NCBI GenBank assembly: GCA_963803245.1
Contig: CAWDLI010000003.1
Location: 62,001 to 126,000, forward strand
Direction of reading: 5' to 3'
Origin: JACVRW01 sp963803245
GTDB taxonomy: Bacteria; Actinomycetota; Thermoleophilia; Solirubrobacterales; Thermoleophilaceae
DNA length: 64,000 nucleotides
This document shows, piece by piece, positions 1 through 8,007 of the stretch; within the stretch, counting starts at the first letter, position 1; each line of letters starts with the position of its first letter. The position numbers and the translations under genes are program-made. Below the pieces are notes generated by a model. The model worked only from the letters and a program-made list of their open reading frames with translations, was not told where the DNA came from and did not search any database.

Positions 1-336
1 CGCCACGTCCTGCGTCCGGAAGCCCCGGGCGGCGCCGCAGGCGCCGGCCTCCGAGTCCTCGGCGCAGAGCCTGTACCGGTAGGCGGTGTCCCGCTCGAGC
101 CCCGAGAGCTCCACGAAGACGGACGCCGGGGTGTTCGCCTGCGTGGAGACCGACTGGTGTGCGGACGCGGAGCCCAGGCTGTCCGTCTTCCCGTACTCGA
201 GCCAGAACTCGGTGGCCCCGCCCTCGTTGCTCACGACCTTCCCGGCGATCCCGGCCCCGTTCACCGACACCGCGGTGGGCGAACCGGCGAAGCCGATGGC
301 GCATCCGGAGCACAGCACGCACCCGATCAGCACCAT
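1..336 (-). CDS. Putative lipoprotein with fibronectin-III-like domain (3' end outside window)
   Basis: Reading leftwards from ATG at 336, the frame stays open to the window edge (112 codons). The start MVLIGCVLCSGC resembles a short lipoprotein signal with a Cys at residue 12. It is followed by a beta-rich stretch with TEFWLEYGKTDSLG and, later, TAYRYRLCAEDSEAG, the spacing seen in fibronectin-type-III-like extracellular modules. The same pattern (WYLEYG, then TTYYVAVCAEDSENPG) occurs in the lipoprotein at 19161-20009, so the two are probably paralogues. An in-frame TAG lies at 370-372. Ligand and role are unknown. It is downstream of and co-oriented with cysE (76 nt apart), but nothing suggests a role in cysteine synthesis. 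Confidence 0.6.
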   Translation of the reverse strand, partial: MVLIGCVLCSGCAIGFAGSPTAVSVNGAGIAGKVVSNEGGATEFWLEYGKTDSLGSASAHQSVSTQANTPASVFVELSGLERDTAYRYRLCAEDSEAGACGAARGFRTQDVA

Positions 337-412
337 CGAGCTAAGGAGTGGTCTCCGGATGGCGCGAGCCTAGCCGCCCGGAGGGTCCCGAGCAACCGGC
401 CGATCCCAGGGG

Positions 413-1150
413 CTAACCCCCGGTCGAGTCCGGCCCGCGGCGGCGCTTGAGCGGGCGCACCTCGCCGCCCTCCGGCTTGCGGCCCGTCAGCTCCGCCACG
501 AGCTCCTCGAGCCCGTTCAGCCGGTTGGCCATGCCGCGTATGGCGTCCGCCACCGGGTCCGGCAGATGCGCCCAGTCGGCATCCGGGCCCTGCGGCTTCT
601 TCCCGCCCACTCGCACCGGATGTCCCGGGTTGCCCACCACCGTCACGTCCGCCGGCACATCGTGGATCACCACCGAGTTCGCCCCCACGCGCGCGCCCGC
701 GCCGACCTCGATGGGGCCGAGGAGCTTGGCGCCCGCGCCGATGATCGTGCCATCGCCCACAGTGGGATGGCGCTTGCCGCGCTGGAACCCGGTGCCGCCG
801 AGCGTCACGCCCTGGTAGATCGTCACGTCGTCGCCCACCTCGGCGGTCTCGCCGATCACGACACCGGAGCCGTGGTCGATGAAGAGCCCCCGGCCGATGC
901 TTGCCGCCGGGTGGATCTCGATCCCGGTCACGACCTTGGTGGCATTGGCGAGCGCGCGCGGGACGAGCGGCACGCCGGCCTCGTGCAGCGCGTGCGAGAC
1001 GCGATGGGAAAGCAGCGCCTGCACTCCCCCGTAGGTGGCGAGCATCTCGAAGCGGCCCACGCTGCGCGCGGCCGGATCGCGTTCGGCGGCCGCCGTGAGG
1101 TCCTCGCGGAGCTCGCGCGCTACCTGCGCCAGTGTGCCGAGCCCGAGCAT
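413..1150 (-). CDS. cysE: Serine O-acetyltransferase
   Basis: This cytoplasmic enzyme acetylates L-serine with acetyl-CoA to give O-acetylserine, the substrate of the adjacent cysK product. The 245-residue protein has an N-terminal helical part (1-70) and a left-handed beta-helix of hexapeptide repeats (about 75-175). Landmarks are IDHGSGVVIGETA with the family's catalytic His (residue 93), YQGVTLGGTG, and VVGNPGHPV near the end of the helix. The tail after residue 185 is charged and probably flexible. The ATG at 1150 shares its A with the cysK TGA (TGATG), so translation is coupled. Length and motifs fit the short CysE type; whether it forms the usual CysE-CysK complex cannot be seen. Confidence 0.95.
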   Translation of the reverse strand: MLGLGTLAQVARELREDLTAAAERDPAARSVGRFEMLATYGGVQALLSHRVSHALHEAGVPLVPRALANATKVVTGIEIHPAASIGRGLFIDHGSGVVIGETAEVGDDVTIYQGVTLGGTGFQRGKRHPTVGDGTIIGAGAKLLGPIEVGAGARVGANSVVIHDVPADVTVVGNPGHPVRVGGKKPQGPDADWAHLPDPVADAIRGMANRLNGLEELVAELTGRKPEGGEVRPLKRRRGPDSTGG

Positions 1151-2097
1151 CAGGGAGCGAAGAACGGCGTGCTGACGTAGCGCTCGCCGGAGTCGGGCAC
1201 GATCACGACCACGCGCTTCCCGCGCAGCTCCGGGCGGGACCCGACCTCGACCGCGCCCCACAGTGCCGCCCCGCCGGAGATCCCGGCCAGCAGGCCCTCG
1301 CGTTGCGCGCACAGGCGCGAGGTATCGATCGCGTCCTCGTCGTCCACCGCCAGGACCTCGTCGATCACCTCGCGGTTGAGCACCGCGGGCACGAAGCCCG
1401 CGCCGATCCCCTGGATCTTGTGCGGTCCGGCGACGCCGCCCGAGAGCACGGGCGATGAGCGTGGCTCGACCGCCACCACCCGCAGGTCCGAGTTGAGCTC
1501 CTTCAGGCGCTCGCCGCAGCCGGTGATCGTCCCTCCGGTGCCCACACCGGCCACCAGCACGTCCACCCGTCCCTCCATGTCGCGCCAGATCTCCTCGGCG
1601 GTGGTGCGGCGGTGCACCTCGGGGTTGGCCGGGTTCGAGAACTGATCCGGTATGAAGGCGTCGCCGAGCTCCGACGCGATGCGCCGGGCCTCGTCCCTGG
1701 CCTCGCTCATCCCGCCGAGCGACTCCACCATCCGCACCTCGGCTCCGTACAGGCGCACGAGCTTCTCGCGCTCGCGACTCATCCCCTGGGGCATCGTGAG
1801 CACGAGCTTGTACCCGCGCGCCGCGCAGACGAATGCCAGGGCGATCCCGGTGTTGCCGGAGGTCGACTCGACGATGGTGGTGCGGCCCGGGTCGATCTCG
1901 CCCTGCGCCTCGGCGGCGTCGATCATGGCGACCCCGATCCGGTCCTTCACGCTGCCGGCCGGGTTGTAGGCCTCGAGCTTGCCCACCAGCTCGGCGCCGC
2001 AATCCGGCGCCAGGCGCTCGAGGCGGACCATCGGCGTCTGCCCGACGAGGTCGGCGAGGTTGTCGGGCACCGCGCGCGCTACGGGCGAAGCTGGCAT
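1150..2097 (-). CDS. cysK: Cysteine synthase A (O-acetylserine sulfhydrylase)
   Basis: This PLP enzyme converts O-acetylserine and sulfide to cysteine. The 315-residue protein shows the PLP lysine K51 in NPAGSVKDR, the substrate loop STSGNTG (78-84), the phosphate-binding GTGGT (186-190) and PDSGERY (301-307), all standard for CysK/CysM/CBS enzymes. QFSNPANP at about 152-159 is typical of CysK. There is no CBS regulatory tail. It is first in a cysK-cysE pair with a 1-nt overlap. A TACAGT -10 box lies exactly 6 nt before the ATG, so the mRNA is probably leaderless. The specificity (CysK against CysM) is assigned from motifs only. Confidence 0.95.
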   Translation of the reverse strand: MPASPVARAVPDNLADLVGQTPMVRLERLAPDCGAELVGKLEAYNPAGSVKDRIGVAMIDAAEAQGEIDPGRTTIVESTSGNTGIALAFVCAARGYKLVLTMPQGMSREREKLVRLYGAEVRMVESLGGMSEARDEARRIASELGDAFIPDQFSNPANPEVHRRTTAEEIWRDMEGRVDVLVAGVGTGGTITGCGERLKELNSDLRVVAVEPRSSPVLSGGVAGPHKIQGIGAGFVPAVLNREVIDEVLAVDDEDAIDTSRLCAQREGLLAGISGGAALWGAVEVGSRPELRGKRVVVIVPDSGERYVSTPFFAP

Positions 2098-2103
2098 CGC
2101 CCG

Positions 2104-2109
2104 ACTGTA
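2104..2109 (-). promoter_or_regulatory. -10 box of leaderless cysK promoter
   Basis: On the minus strand TACAGT is followed by 6 nt and then the cysK ATG. This TANNNT-N6-start arrangement recurs before several genes in the window and predicts transcription starting at the A of the start codon. No Shine-Dalgarno sequence is seen. Confidence 0.5.
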
Positions 2110-2327
2110 ACCATCGGAGGTTCAGGGAGCATGGCCACGGGTAGGCGCATTTCAGGGTGGGACTGGCTCGTCAGACTTCCCCCGGAGGATTTCGAGTCAG
2201 GACCGCCCCTTCTTTACGCGTGGCCCGGCTGAGAGGATCAAATCCCGGATGGGGGTTGACCGCAGTACCCCTATCGCCAATGATGCGGCTCCAGAAGGGT
2301 GACGGGCCAAACGGGAGGGGACTCAGG

Positions 2328-3305
2328 GTGAGAGCTGGCGGTGGCAGTCTGAAGCGCGGCACTTCGCGGCGCCTTGCGGCGCCGGCGGCGCTGCTGGTGG
2401 CCGTGGTGGCGCTGACGGGGTGCGCGATCGTGCGCCCGCCGGGCGACGAGCCGCTGCGCTATCGCGACCAGGTCTTCAGCGAGGTCACCATCACCCGGGA
2501 CCTCCAGTACGGCAGCGCCACCAACGTCGAGGGCGAGACCGAGGCCCTGAACCTCGACCTATATCAGCCGACCGGCGACACCGCCGACGCGCGCCCGGCG
2601 ATCATCTGGGTGCACGGAGGCAGCTTCTGCTGCGGTGACAAGGGCTCCGGCCCCTCACCTGACCTCGCCAACAAGTTCGCGAGGCTCGGCTACGTCACGG
2701 CCTCGATCAACTACCGCCTGTCGGCACCCAACGGCTGCACCGGCACCGGGTTCGGCGGCGAGTGCGCCGCCGCGGTGTTCGACGCCCAGCACGACGCGCA
2801 GGCAGCGGTCCGCTGGTTCCGCGCCAACGCCGACACGTATGGGATCGATACCGACCGCATCGCGATCGGCGGCGAGTCCGCCGGCGGCATCACCGCGACG
2901 CTGGTGGGCCTGCGCGCCAACGACGCCGGCGAGAGCGGCAACCCGGGCTTCCCGCAGGACGTGCGCACCTTCGCCTCGATCTCGGGCGGCATCATCGGCG
3001 GGTTCTTCGTGGACGATCGCGACACCCAGGGGATCTTCTTCCACGGGACCGCGGACCGGACGGTGCCCTATTCGTGGTCGGCCGACACGGTCAAGGCGCT
3101 GCGGAACGTCGGCAAGCTCCCATTCCTGGAGCGCTACGAGGGCGCGGGACACGTGCCGTACGCGCAGTTCGGCGCGCAGATGTTCACGCACACCTCGTAC
3201 TACTTCTACTGGGCGCTCGATCTGGCCCACGCGGACGGGCAGACCGCCGCGGCGGCGCGAGCGGCCGAGCGCATGACCGCCAAGTTCCCCGAGCTGAGTC
3301 CCTGA
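2328..3305 (+). CDS. Secreted lipoprotein carboxylesterase (alpha/beta hydrolase)
   Basis: This is a probable membrane-anchored esterase or lipase of the hormone-sensitive-lipase/carboxylesterase type. From GTG 2328 it is 325 residues: basic N-terminus, hydrophobic helix, lipobox ALTGC (Cys 32), then the hydrolase domain with oxyanion motif HGGSF (96-100), nucleophile elbow GESAGG (Ser 184) and a C-terminal GAGHVPY supplying the likely catalytic His. GTG was chosen because a GGGAGGGG ribosome site lies just upstream and it gives a proper signal peptide; an ATG at 2157 would bury the signal. Paired cysteines in the catalytic domain suit an exported protein. Substrate unknown. A strong hairpin overlaps the stop codon. 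Confidence 0.85.
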   Translation: MRAGGGSLKRGTSRRLAAPAALLVAVVALTGCAIVRPPGDEPLRYRDQVFSEVTITRDLQYGSATNVEGETEALNLDLYQPTGDTADARPAIIWVHGGSFCCGDKGSGPSPDLANKFARLGYVTASINYRLSAPNGCTGTGFGGECAAAVFDAQHDAQAAVRWFRANADTYGIDTDRIAIGGESAGGITATLVGLRANDAGESGNPGFPQDVRTFASISGGIIGGFFVDDRDTQGIFFHGTADRTVPYSWSADTVKALRNVGKLPFLERYEGAGHVPYAQFGAQMFTHTSYYFYWALDLAHADGQTAAAARAAERMTAKFPELSP

Positions 3306-3326
3306 GCGCCTGAGCGGGCGCTCAGG
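3301..3326 (+). terminator. GC hairpin at end of esterase gene
   Basis: A perfect 10-bp stem (CCTGAGCGCC pairing with GGCGCTCAGG) with a 6-nt loop overlaps the esterase stop codon. Only a weak T-rich tract (TCCTTCGG) follows, so it may slow or end transcription without being a classical intrinsic terminator. Confidence 0.5.
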
Positions 3327-3424
3327 TCCTTCGGTCGGTTGAGCGTGTGTGCCCCCGGCCCGCCGGACCTATCAGCGGCGTGCGGAAATGCGCAGGCTGA
3401 GCGCGCGGAGCCCGTGCATCGGGC

Positions 3425-4273
3425 TCACCACTCGCTCACCTGGTAGTACAGCCCGTTCGGGTGCCCGTGGACGTCGGTTCCGCGGTGCACCGTCACCGGC
3501 TTGCCGCCGCCGGCGCGAATCATCTGCTCGAACAGCCGCGGGTCGGAGCCGGCGGCGTTCTCGACCATGACCACGAGCCCGCCGGGCTCCATGTGGCGCT
3601 TCACTGACTCGTAGAAGCGTCCGTGGACCTTCCAGTCCTTGTCGAACACCTGGATGTCCTCGGTGCCCGCCGCGTCCGGAAGGAAGTGCGGCGGGTTCGA
3701 GACGACGAGGTCCCAGCGCTCTTCCGCAGGAATCTGGTCGAGCGCGTCCGACTCGTAGACCGATACGCGCTCCCCCAGCCCGTTGTACTCCGCCGTGCGC
3801 GCGGCAGCGGACACGGCGTCGCTGCTGACGTCGGCCAGCGCAAGCGTCTCGCACCAGCCCGCGGCCAGCAGCGAGTACCCGATGTAGCCGGGCCCGGCGC
3901 AGAATTCGAACAGCCTCGAGCAGCGCCCGACGCCCAGCTCGTTGAGCACGCGCGGGAAGTCCTGGCCGAAGGACATGCCGCCCTTGTGGAGCTCCGGGCG
4001 GTCGAAGACGGCGATCCCCCCGTACGAGGTGACCACGCTCTCGGCGTCTCGCTTGCCGAGCAGCCGCGGCACGACCTTGCGCCCGAGCTTGCGCGCGAGC
4101 AGGCGGCTCAGCATCCGGCCGTCGCACATCTCCTCCACCAGGCGCTCGGGGATGTACGCGTTCAGGCGGTAGGCGTCGAGGCCACGCAGCTCAGCATCAC
4201 TCGCACCTCTGGTCCCGGTGGCGGGCAGGGACGTGACGAGCGCGGGTGCGGGAGGCCGTTGACGCGTGGCCAT
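3425..4273 (-). CDS. SAM-dependent methyltransferase of the RsmC/PrmC-like (MTS) class
   Basis: The 282-residue protein (from ATG 4273) has an N-terminal helical part, then a Rossmann methyltransferase core with FEFCAGPGYIGY (SAM-binding motif I), ALADVSSDAV (acidic end of beta 2) and VVSNPPH, the N-P-P-(Y/H) motif of enzymes that methylate exocyclic amino groups of RNA bases or glutamine amides. The substrate cannot be told; small-molecule methylation is also possible. A GAGAAGAG tract upstream of 4273 could be the ribosome site; the frame stays open to an ATG at 4348, which would add 25 residues of atypical sequence. It is downstream of and co-oriented with the beta-helix gene. Confidence 0.75.
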   Translation of the reverse strand: MATRQRPPAPALVTSLPATGTRGASDAELRGLDAYRLNAYIPERLVEEMCDGRMLSRLLARKLGRKVVPRLLGKRDAESVVTSYGGIAVFDRPELHKGGMSFGQDFPRVLNELGVGRCSRLFEFCAGPGYIGYSLLAAGWCETLALADVSSDAVSAAARTAEYNGLGERVSVYESDALDQIPAEERWDLVVSNPPHFLPDAAGTEDIQVFDKDWKVHGRFYESVKRHMEPGGLVVMVENAAGSDPRLFEQMIRAGGGKPVTVHRGTDVHGHPNGLYYQVSEW

Positions 4274-4399
4274 CAAGACTCTTCTCGGTCGTTCTGACCG
4301 CCAGCTAAAGCCGCGCGTGGCTTTGACGAGGACGGCCGGGAGCACCATGCCTCCCGTACGGGCGGCGCGAGCGCGGGGATCAGGCCGCCCGCTCGGGAG

Positions 4400-5731
4400 C
4401 TAGCGACGGCGCAAAATGAGACGGCGTGAGACGACGCCTCGGTCCCGACCCGCGACGATGACCACCCGCAGGGTCAGCTCGACCCTGTGCGCGTGCCGGA
4501 GCCGGCGCCTGGCCCGCTTGCCGAACTCGACCGCCACCGTCCGCGCGCCTGAGCGCGCGATCCGCCGGCGTCCCCCCGCCACCTGCACGGCGCGACCGCC
4601 CCGGCCGAGGCGCAGCCGCCTCGCGGGCCGGCGGCCCAGCAGCACGCCTGCCCTGACGCGGCAGGCGGCGAGGCAGCGCACCTTCAAGCGCAACCCGCGC
4701 GCGAGCGTGCTGCGCAGGCCGAACACCCGTCCCGGTCCGCTCACAAGGCGCTTTGCCGAGTCCCGGTCGAGCCATGCCGCCCGCCCGCTGCGGGGTGGGT
4801 CCTGCTTCCCCTTCGGGCCGGCGGGCGCCGGGACGCGCGAGTACCCGATGCCGGCCTCGCCCGGGCGTACCTCATCCCCCTGAGCCGGCACGCCACGGAT
4901 GACCTGTCCCCAGGCGCCGGGAGTCAGATCGAGCCGCGGCGCGAACGCCACGCGGTAGTCGCGGGTGCCCGGCGCGCAGTGGACTCGCTCGAGGTGGGTG
5001 GGCGGCGGGGAGTCGGGGTCCCAGACCATGAAGCAGGCCCGCCCGTTCGGGCTCCGCTCGTCGAGGCGCACGTTCGTGCGCCGGATGTCGATCGCCCGGG
5101 CGGGCACCTTGGCCCCGCCCGAACCGGGAAGCGAGCCGGTGTCGACGTTGATGCCCTGATACGGCGTCCAGCACGTGTTCTTGTCGAAGCGCAGGACCGT
5201 CGGGCCCGTCCACGTCTGGAAGCAGTCCGGGTGCTCCTGCGTCCACGCCTCGCTGGTGGGCACGGGCTCGGAGCAGGCGGCCAGGCCCCCGATCCAGTTT
5301 CCCTCCACCTGGCCGACGCTGCCCGGACGGTCGGAGGCCATCCAGATGCCGTCGGAGAACCCGGACCCGCGGATCTTCAATCCCTCCACGTGCGCGGTGC
5401 CGGCAAAGTTGTTGACGAACACGGCCGCCGAGGCGCCGGTGCCGCCGGCCGCCGCCGAGCAGGGCGCGGCGTCGCTCGCGATCTCCCCGCCGACGATCCT
5501 CACGTTGCGGCACCCGTCGACCTTCACGGTGTCCGCCACCGGCACGGACGGCAGCCGCACGTCGCAGTCCTGGGTGGCGGGGATTCCCCACCACACGCCT
5601 CCGGACGCGGGCACGCGGATCACCTCGGCCCCGGCGGACATCGGCGGCTCGGGCCACGTCAGCGGCTCGCGGAAGCCGGAGGTGGCGAGCACGAACACGA
5701 CCAGGGATGGCAGGACGAGAAGGCGGCGCAT
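4400..5731 (-). CDS. Exported parallel beta-helix-like protein
   Basis: The 443-residue protein starts MRRLLVLPSLVVFVLATSG, a clear signal peptide. Residues about 45-240 carry short turns such as VRIVGGEIASD, VEGLKIRGSGFSDG and VEGNWIGG with regularly spaced beta strands and 'NTCW', typical of right-handed parallel beta-helix (pectate-lyase-like) folds. Five or more cysteines fit extracytoplasmic folding. The C-terminal 150 residues are unusually Arg-rich and low in complexity and may be a cell-wall or nucleic-acid contacting tail. No catalytic residues could be assigned, so polysaccharide binding or lyase activity is only a possibility. The next gene on the other strand starts 135 nt away. 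Confidence 0.7.
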   Translation of the reverse strand: MRRLLVLPSLVVFVLATSGFREPLTWPEPPMSAGAEVIRVPASGGVWWGIPATQDCDVRLPSVPVADTVKVDGCRNVRIVGGEIASDAAPCSAAAGGTGASAAVFVNNFAGTAHVEGLKIRGSGFSDGIWMASDRPGSVGQVEGNWIGGLAACSEPVPTSEAWTQEHPDCFQTWTGPTVLRFDKNTCWTPYQGINVDTGSLPGSGGAKVPARAIDIRRTNVRLDERSPNGRACFMVWDPDSPPPTHLERVHCAPGTRDYRVAFAPRLDLTPGAWGQVIRGVPAQGDEVRPGEAGIGYSRVPAPAGPKGKQDPPRSGRAAWLDRDSAKRLVSGPGRVFGLRSTLARGLRLKVRCLAACRVRAGVLLGRRPARRLRLGRGGRAVQVAGGRRRIARSGARTVAVEFGKRARRRLRHAHRVELTLRVVIVAGRDRGVVSRRLILRRR

Positions 5732-5854
5732 AGGCGAAGTGCTTGCGGGTGCAAGGACGGCGGCCCGCGCACTTTGGCAGCCAGAGCCTGCCCAGAACCT
5801 GGAGACGCGACTTTGCACACGTTGGGTGCGAAAGCCGCCCGCGTCCGGCACAGG

Positions 5855-5860
5855 TACGGT
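5855..5860 (+). promoter_or_regulatory. -10 box of leaderless amidotransferase promoter
   Basis: TACGGT is followed by exactly 6 nt (ctcacc) and then ATG 5867. No ribosome site is present, so a leaderless transcript is likely. Confidence 0.5.
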
Positions 5861-5866
5861 CTCACC

Positions 5867-6601
5867 ATGGACCCGACGCTGCTCGTCCTGCAGCACATCG
5901 CCTGCGAGCCGCCGGCTGCTTTCGAGGACGAGCTGCGCTCACGCGGACTCGACCTGGTGCGGGTGGAGCTCGACGAGGGGGGCGCGCTGCCGGAGTGGCG
6001 GCAGTTCGCCGGTCTCGTGGTCATGGGCGGGCCGATGGGCGCCTATGAGGAAGCGGCGCACCCGTGGCTCGCGGCCGAGAAGCAGCTCATCCGCGAGGCG
6101 GCGCAGGCGGGGCACCCGGTCTGGGGCGTCTGCCTCGGAGCACAGCTCCTCGCCTCGGCGCTGGGGGCCGACGTGTACCCGGGGCCGCAGGCCGAGGTGG
6201 GCGTCCTGCCCGTCGAGCTGACCGCGGCGGCTTCGCAGGATCCGGTCTTCGGCGAGGCGCCCAGGAGCTTTCCGACGCTCCAGTGGCACGGCGACACCTT
6301 CGACCTGCCCGACGGAGCGACGCTCCTCGCCAGCTCGCCCGAGTACGCCAACCAGGCCTTCGTCTACCAGCGCGCCTACGCCCTCCAGTTCCATCTGGAG
6401 GTCTCCCCCACGCTGGCGGACGAGTGGGGCGAGGTGCCCGCGTACGCCCAGAGCCTCGAGGCCATCCTCGGCCCGGGGGCGCTGGAGCGGCTCGTGGCGG
6501 AGGTGGCTGAGCACGCCTCCACGACGGTGCCGCTGGCCCGTGCCGTGTTCGGCCGCTGGCTCGAACGCGTGGTGGGCGTGCCGGCGCCTATCGTTCGCTG
6601 A
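5867..6601 (+). CDS. Class I glutamine amidotransferase (GuaA-type GATase domain)
   Basis: The 244-residue protein is a stand-alone class I glutaminase/amidotransferase domain. It shows VVMGGPMGAYEE (oxyanion strand, about 51-62), the nucleophile elbow GVCLGAQ with Cys 89, and FHLE with catalytic His 176 and Glu 178. Stand-alone proteins of this kind include gamma-glutamyl hydrolases of polyamine or glutathione derivatives and proteins annotated as GMP synthase-like; no synthase domain is present. It is monocistronic or coupled to the following helical protein, whose apparent start touches its stop codon. The start at 5867 is supported by the -10 box spaced for leaderless expression. Confidence 0.85.
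   Translation: MDPTLLVLQHIACEPPAAFEDELRSRGLDLVRVELDEGGALPEWRQFAGLVVMGGPMGAYEEAAHPWLAAEKQLIREAAQAGHPVWGVCLGAQLLASALGADVYPGPQAEVGVLPVELTAAASQDPVFGEAPRSFPTLQWHGDTFDLPDGATLLASSPEYANQAFVYQRAYALQFHLEVSPTLADEWGEVPAYAQSLEAILGPGALERLVAEVAEHASTTVPLARAVFGRWLERVVGVPAPIVR
6589..6594 (+). promoter_or_regulatory. -10 box spaced to an ATC codon
   Basis: TATCGT lies inside the last codons of the amidotransferase gene and is followed by exactly 6 nt, then ATC at 6601. The arrangement matches the leaderless promoters of cysK, gltX and others in this window, but the first codon would be AUC. Confidence 0.4.
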
Positions 6602-7374
6602 TCGCCAGAGCGTCCAACAAAGGCGGGCGGGACCTGGAGCGACGGATCGACGCGCTGTACGAGGCCCCGCTCGAGGAGTTCACCGCGCTTCGCAACGAGC
6701 TCGCGAAGGAGCTGCGCGGCTCGGGTGAGCGCGATTCCGCGGAGGACGTGGGCCGGCTGCGGAAGCCGAGTGCCGCGGCATGGGCGATCAACCAGCTCTC
6801 ACGGAGCGAGGGGCCGACGCTCAAGGCCGTGCTCGAGGCGGGCCGGAAGCTGCGCAAGGCCCAGGAGACCGTGCTCGGGGGCGGCTCGGGAGCGGCTCTG
6901 CGGACCGCCGGCGCCGCGGAGCGCGAAGCCGTGGGAGCCGCGGTGGAGAAGGCATCGGGCGTGCTCGGCGGACAGGCGAGCAGGGCGACCATGGAGCGGG
7001 TCCGCAACTCGCTGCACGCGGCCGCCGGCGATGACGACGTGCGGGCCGCGATCGAGAGCGGCCGCCTGACCGGCGACCACGAGCCCGTCGGCCTCGGCCC
7101 GTTCGGGGCGGGCGCGCCGGCAGCCCCGCGACCGCCCAAGCGCGCCCCCAAGCAGGACGTGGCGGCGCGCAAGCGCGTACGCGAGGCCCAGGTCGCCCAG
7201 CGCGAGACCGCACGACGGGCCGAGGCGGCACGACGCGAGCTCGACAAGCGCAGCGACGCAGCGGCACGCGCCCAGGAGCGGCTGGCGGCGGCCCAGGCGG
7301 ATCTGGATCAGGCCGAGGAGGAGGCGGCGGCCGCAGCGACCGAGCTTGAACGCGCGGAGCGGACGGTCGGTTAG
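6601..7374 (+). CDS. Helical/coiled-coil protein of unknown function, probable non-ATG start
   Basis: The frame from 6601 to TAG 7374 encodes about 257 residues with clearly protein-like composition from its first codons (ARASNKGGRDLERRIDALY). It contains no ATG, GTG or TTG between the upstream stop (6508-6510) and GTG 6733, yet the segment 6604-6732 reads as an amphipathic helix continuous with what follows (LRKPSAAAWAINQLS). The last third is Ala/Glu/Arg-rich and predicted coiled coil, preceded by a basic Pro-rich linker (about residue 178-186). CTG 6598 overlapping the previous TGA (CTGA) is the other candidate start. Function unknown; I recall similar actinobacterial proteins of this style without an assigned role. 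Confidence 0.65.
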   Translation: MARASNKGGRDLERRIDALYEAPLEEFTALRNELAKELRGSGERDSAEDVGRLRKPSAAAWAINQLSRSEGPTLKAVLEAGRKLRKAQETVLGGGSGAALRTAGAAEREAVGAAVEKASGVLGGQASRATMERVRNSLHAAAGDDDVRAAIESGRLTGDHEPVGLGPFGAGAPAAPRPPKRAPKQDVAARKRVREAQVAQRETARRAEAARRELDKRSDAAARAQERLAAAQADLDQAEEEAAAAATELERAERTVG

Positions 7375-7377
7375 GGT
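7372..7377 (+). promoter_or_regulatory. -10 box of leaderless lipoprotein promoter, built on a stop codon
   Basis: TAGGGT starts with the TAG stop codon of the preceding gene and is followed by 6 nt and GTG 7384. The spacing is the leaderless spacing seen elsewhere in the window. Confidence 0.45.
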
Positions 7378-7383
7378 CGCCTC

Positions 7384-7984
7384 GTGGGCAGGCGGATGGG
7401 GATCGTGCTGGGACTCTGGGTCGTGGCCCTGGCGCCGGCGGGCTGCTCCGGGTCGGGCGACGACGACAAGTCATCCAATGCCTCCCAGGAGACCGTGACC
7501 GTGACGGTGCCCACGTCCGAAGGCGAAGGCGAAGGCGAAGTCGAAGGACGCGGCCCGTGCGGAAGACTCGCCCGGGAAGACCGAAAAGGACAAGCCTGCA
7601 GCGCCCGACGGGTCGAAGGGCGCGGTCACCAAGGTCGCGCCGGCGCCCGAGCCTGACGCCGGGAGCAAGGGGTCTGCCGGCGGCGTCCCAGCGGGCGAGG
7701 TCGAGGCCACGAACGGCTCTCCGCCCGAGGTCACGCTCGCGGTGATCGACGCCGAGAGCGCATCGGTGAAGAAGAGCAGGGTGCACCGCTACGCCGTGCT
7801 GCTGGACGACCTCGAGCGCGCCTGCTCGGAGTCACGCACGCAGCTGGCTGAAGCGGCTCTGACGGCGAGCCACAACTCGAAGGGGACGCAGACGCCGCTC
7901 TCGATCCTCGATGTGCTCAAGGCGGTCGCGAACGCTCACCCGTCGGGCGTGTGCGCCGACTCCTTCACGCGCGTCGCCCGCTAG
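7384..7984 (+). pseudogene. Lipoprotein gene with a +1 frameshift in a GAAGGC repeat tract
   Basis: GTG 7384 begins GRRMGIVLGLWVVALAPAGC, a lipoprotein signal with lipobox. The frame then meets a hexamer tract (GAAGGC three times, GAAGTC, GAAGGA; 7519-7548). The original frame ends at 7656 after an Arg/Gly-rich run of shadow appearance, while the +1 frame is open from 7505 and continues as a Lys/Ala/Pro-rich linker and then a compact C-terminal domain (VTLAVIDAESASVKKSR to TRVAR, stop 7984) with two Cys. One extra base within or near the tract explains this; restored length is about 199 residues. Because hexamer slippage keeps frame, simple repeat slippage does not explain it. Either a real mutation or a consensus error. 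Confidence 0.6.
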
Positions 7985-7993
7985 CCGAGAGGG

Positions 7994-7999
7994 GATACT
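7994..7999 (+). promoter_or_regulatory. Conserved GATACT box, SnoaL header promoter copy 1
   Basis: GATACT plus 8 nt plus ATGTCACGGGAGAACGTGG. The same GGGATACTCG box stands 8-9 nt before six SnoaL-like genes that are not immediately preceded by another SnoaL-like gene in this window and is the best candidate -10 element; a 5' UTR of only a few nt is expected. Confidence 0.45.
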
Positions 8000-8007
8000 C
8001 GGCAGCG

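Noticed and set aside
413..2002. 529-codon frame ending in cysE
   Set aside because: The first 280 codons are an off-frame shadow of cysK (Arg/Gly-rich). CysE starts at ATG 1150, coupled to the cysK stop.
7519..7548. Phase-variable repeat
   Set aside because: The unit is 6 nt, so changes in copy number keep the frame and cannot explain the observed +1 shift.
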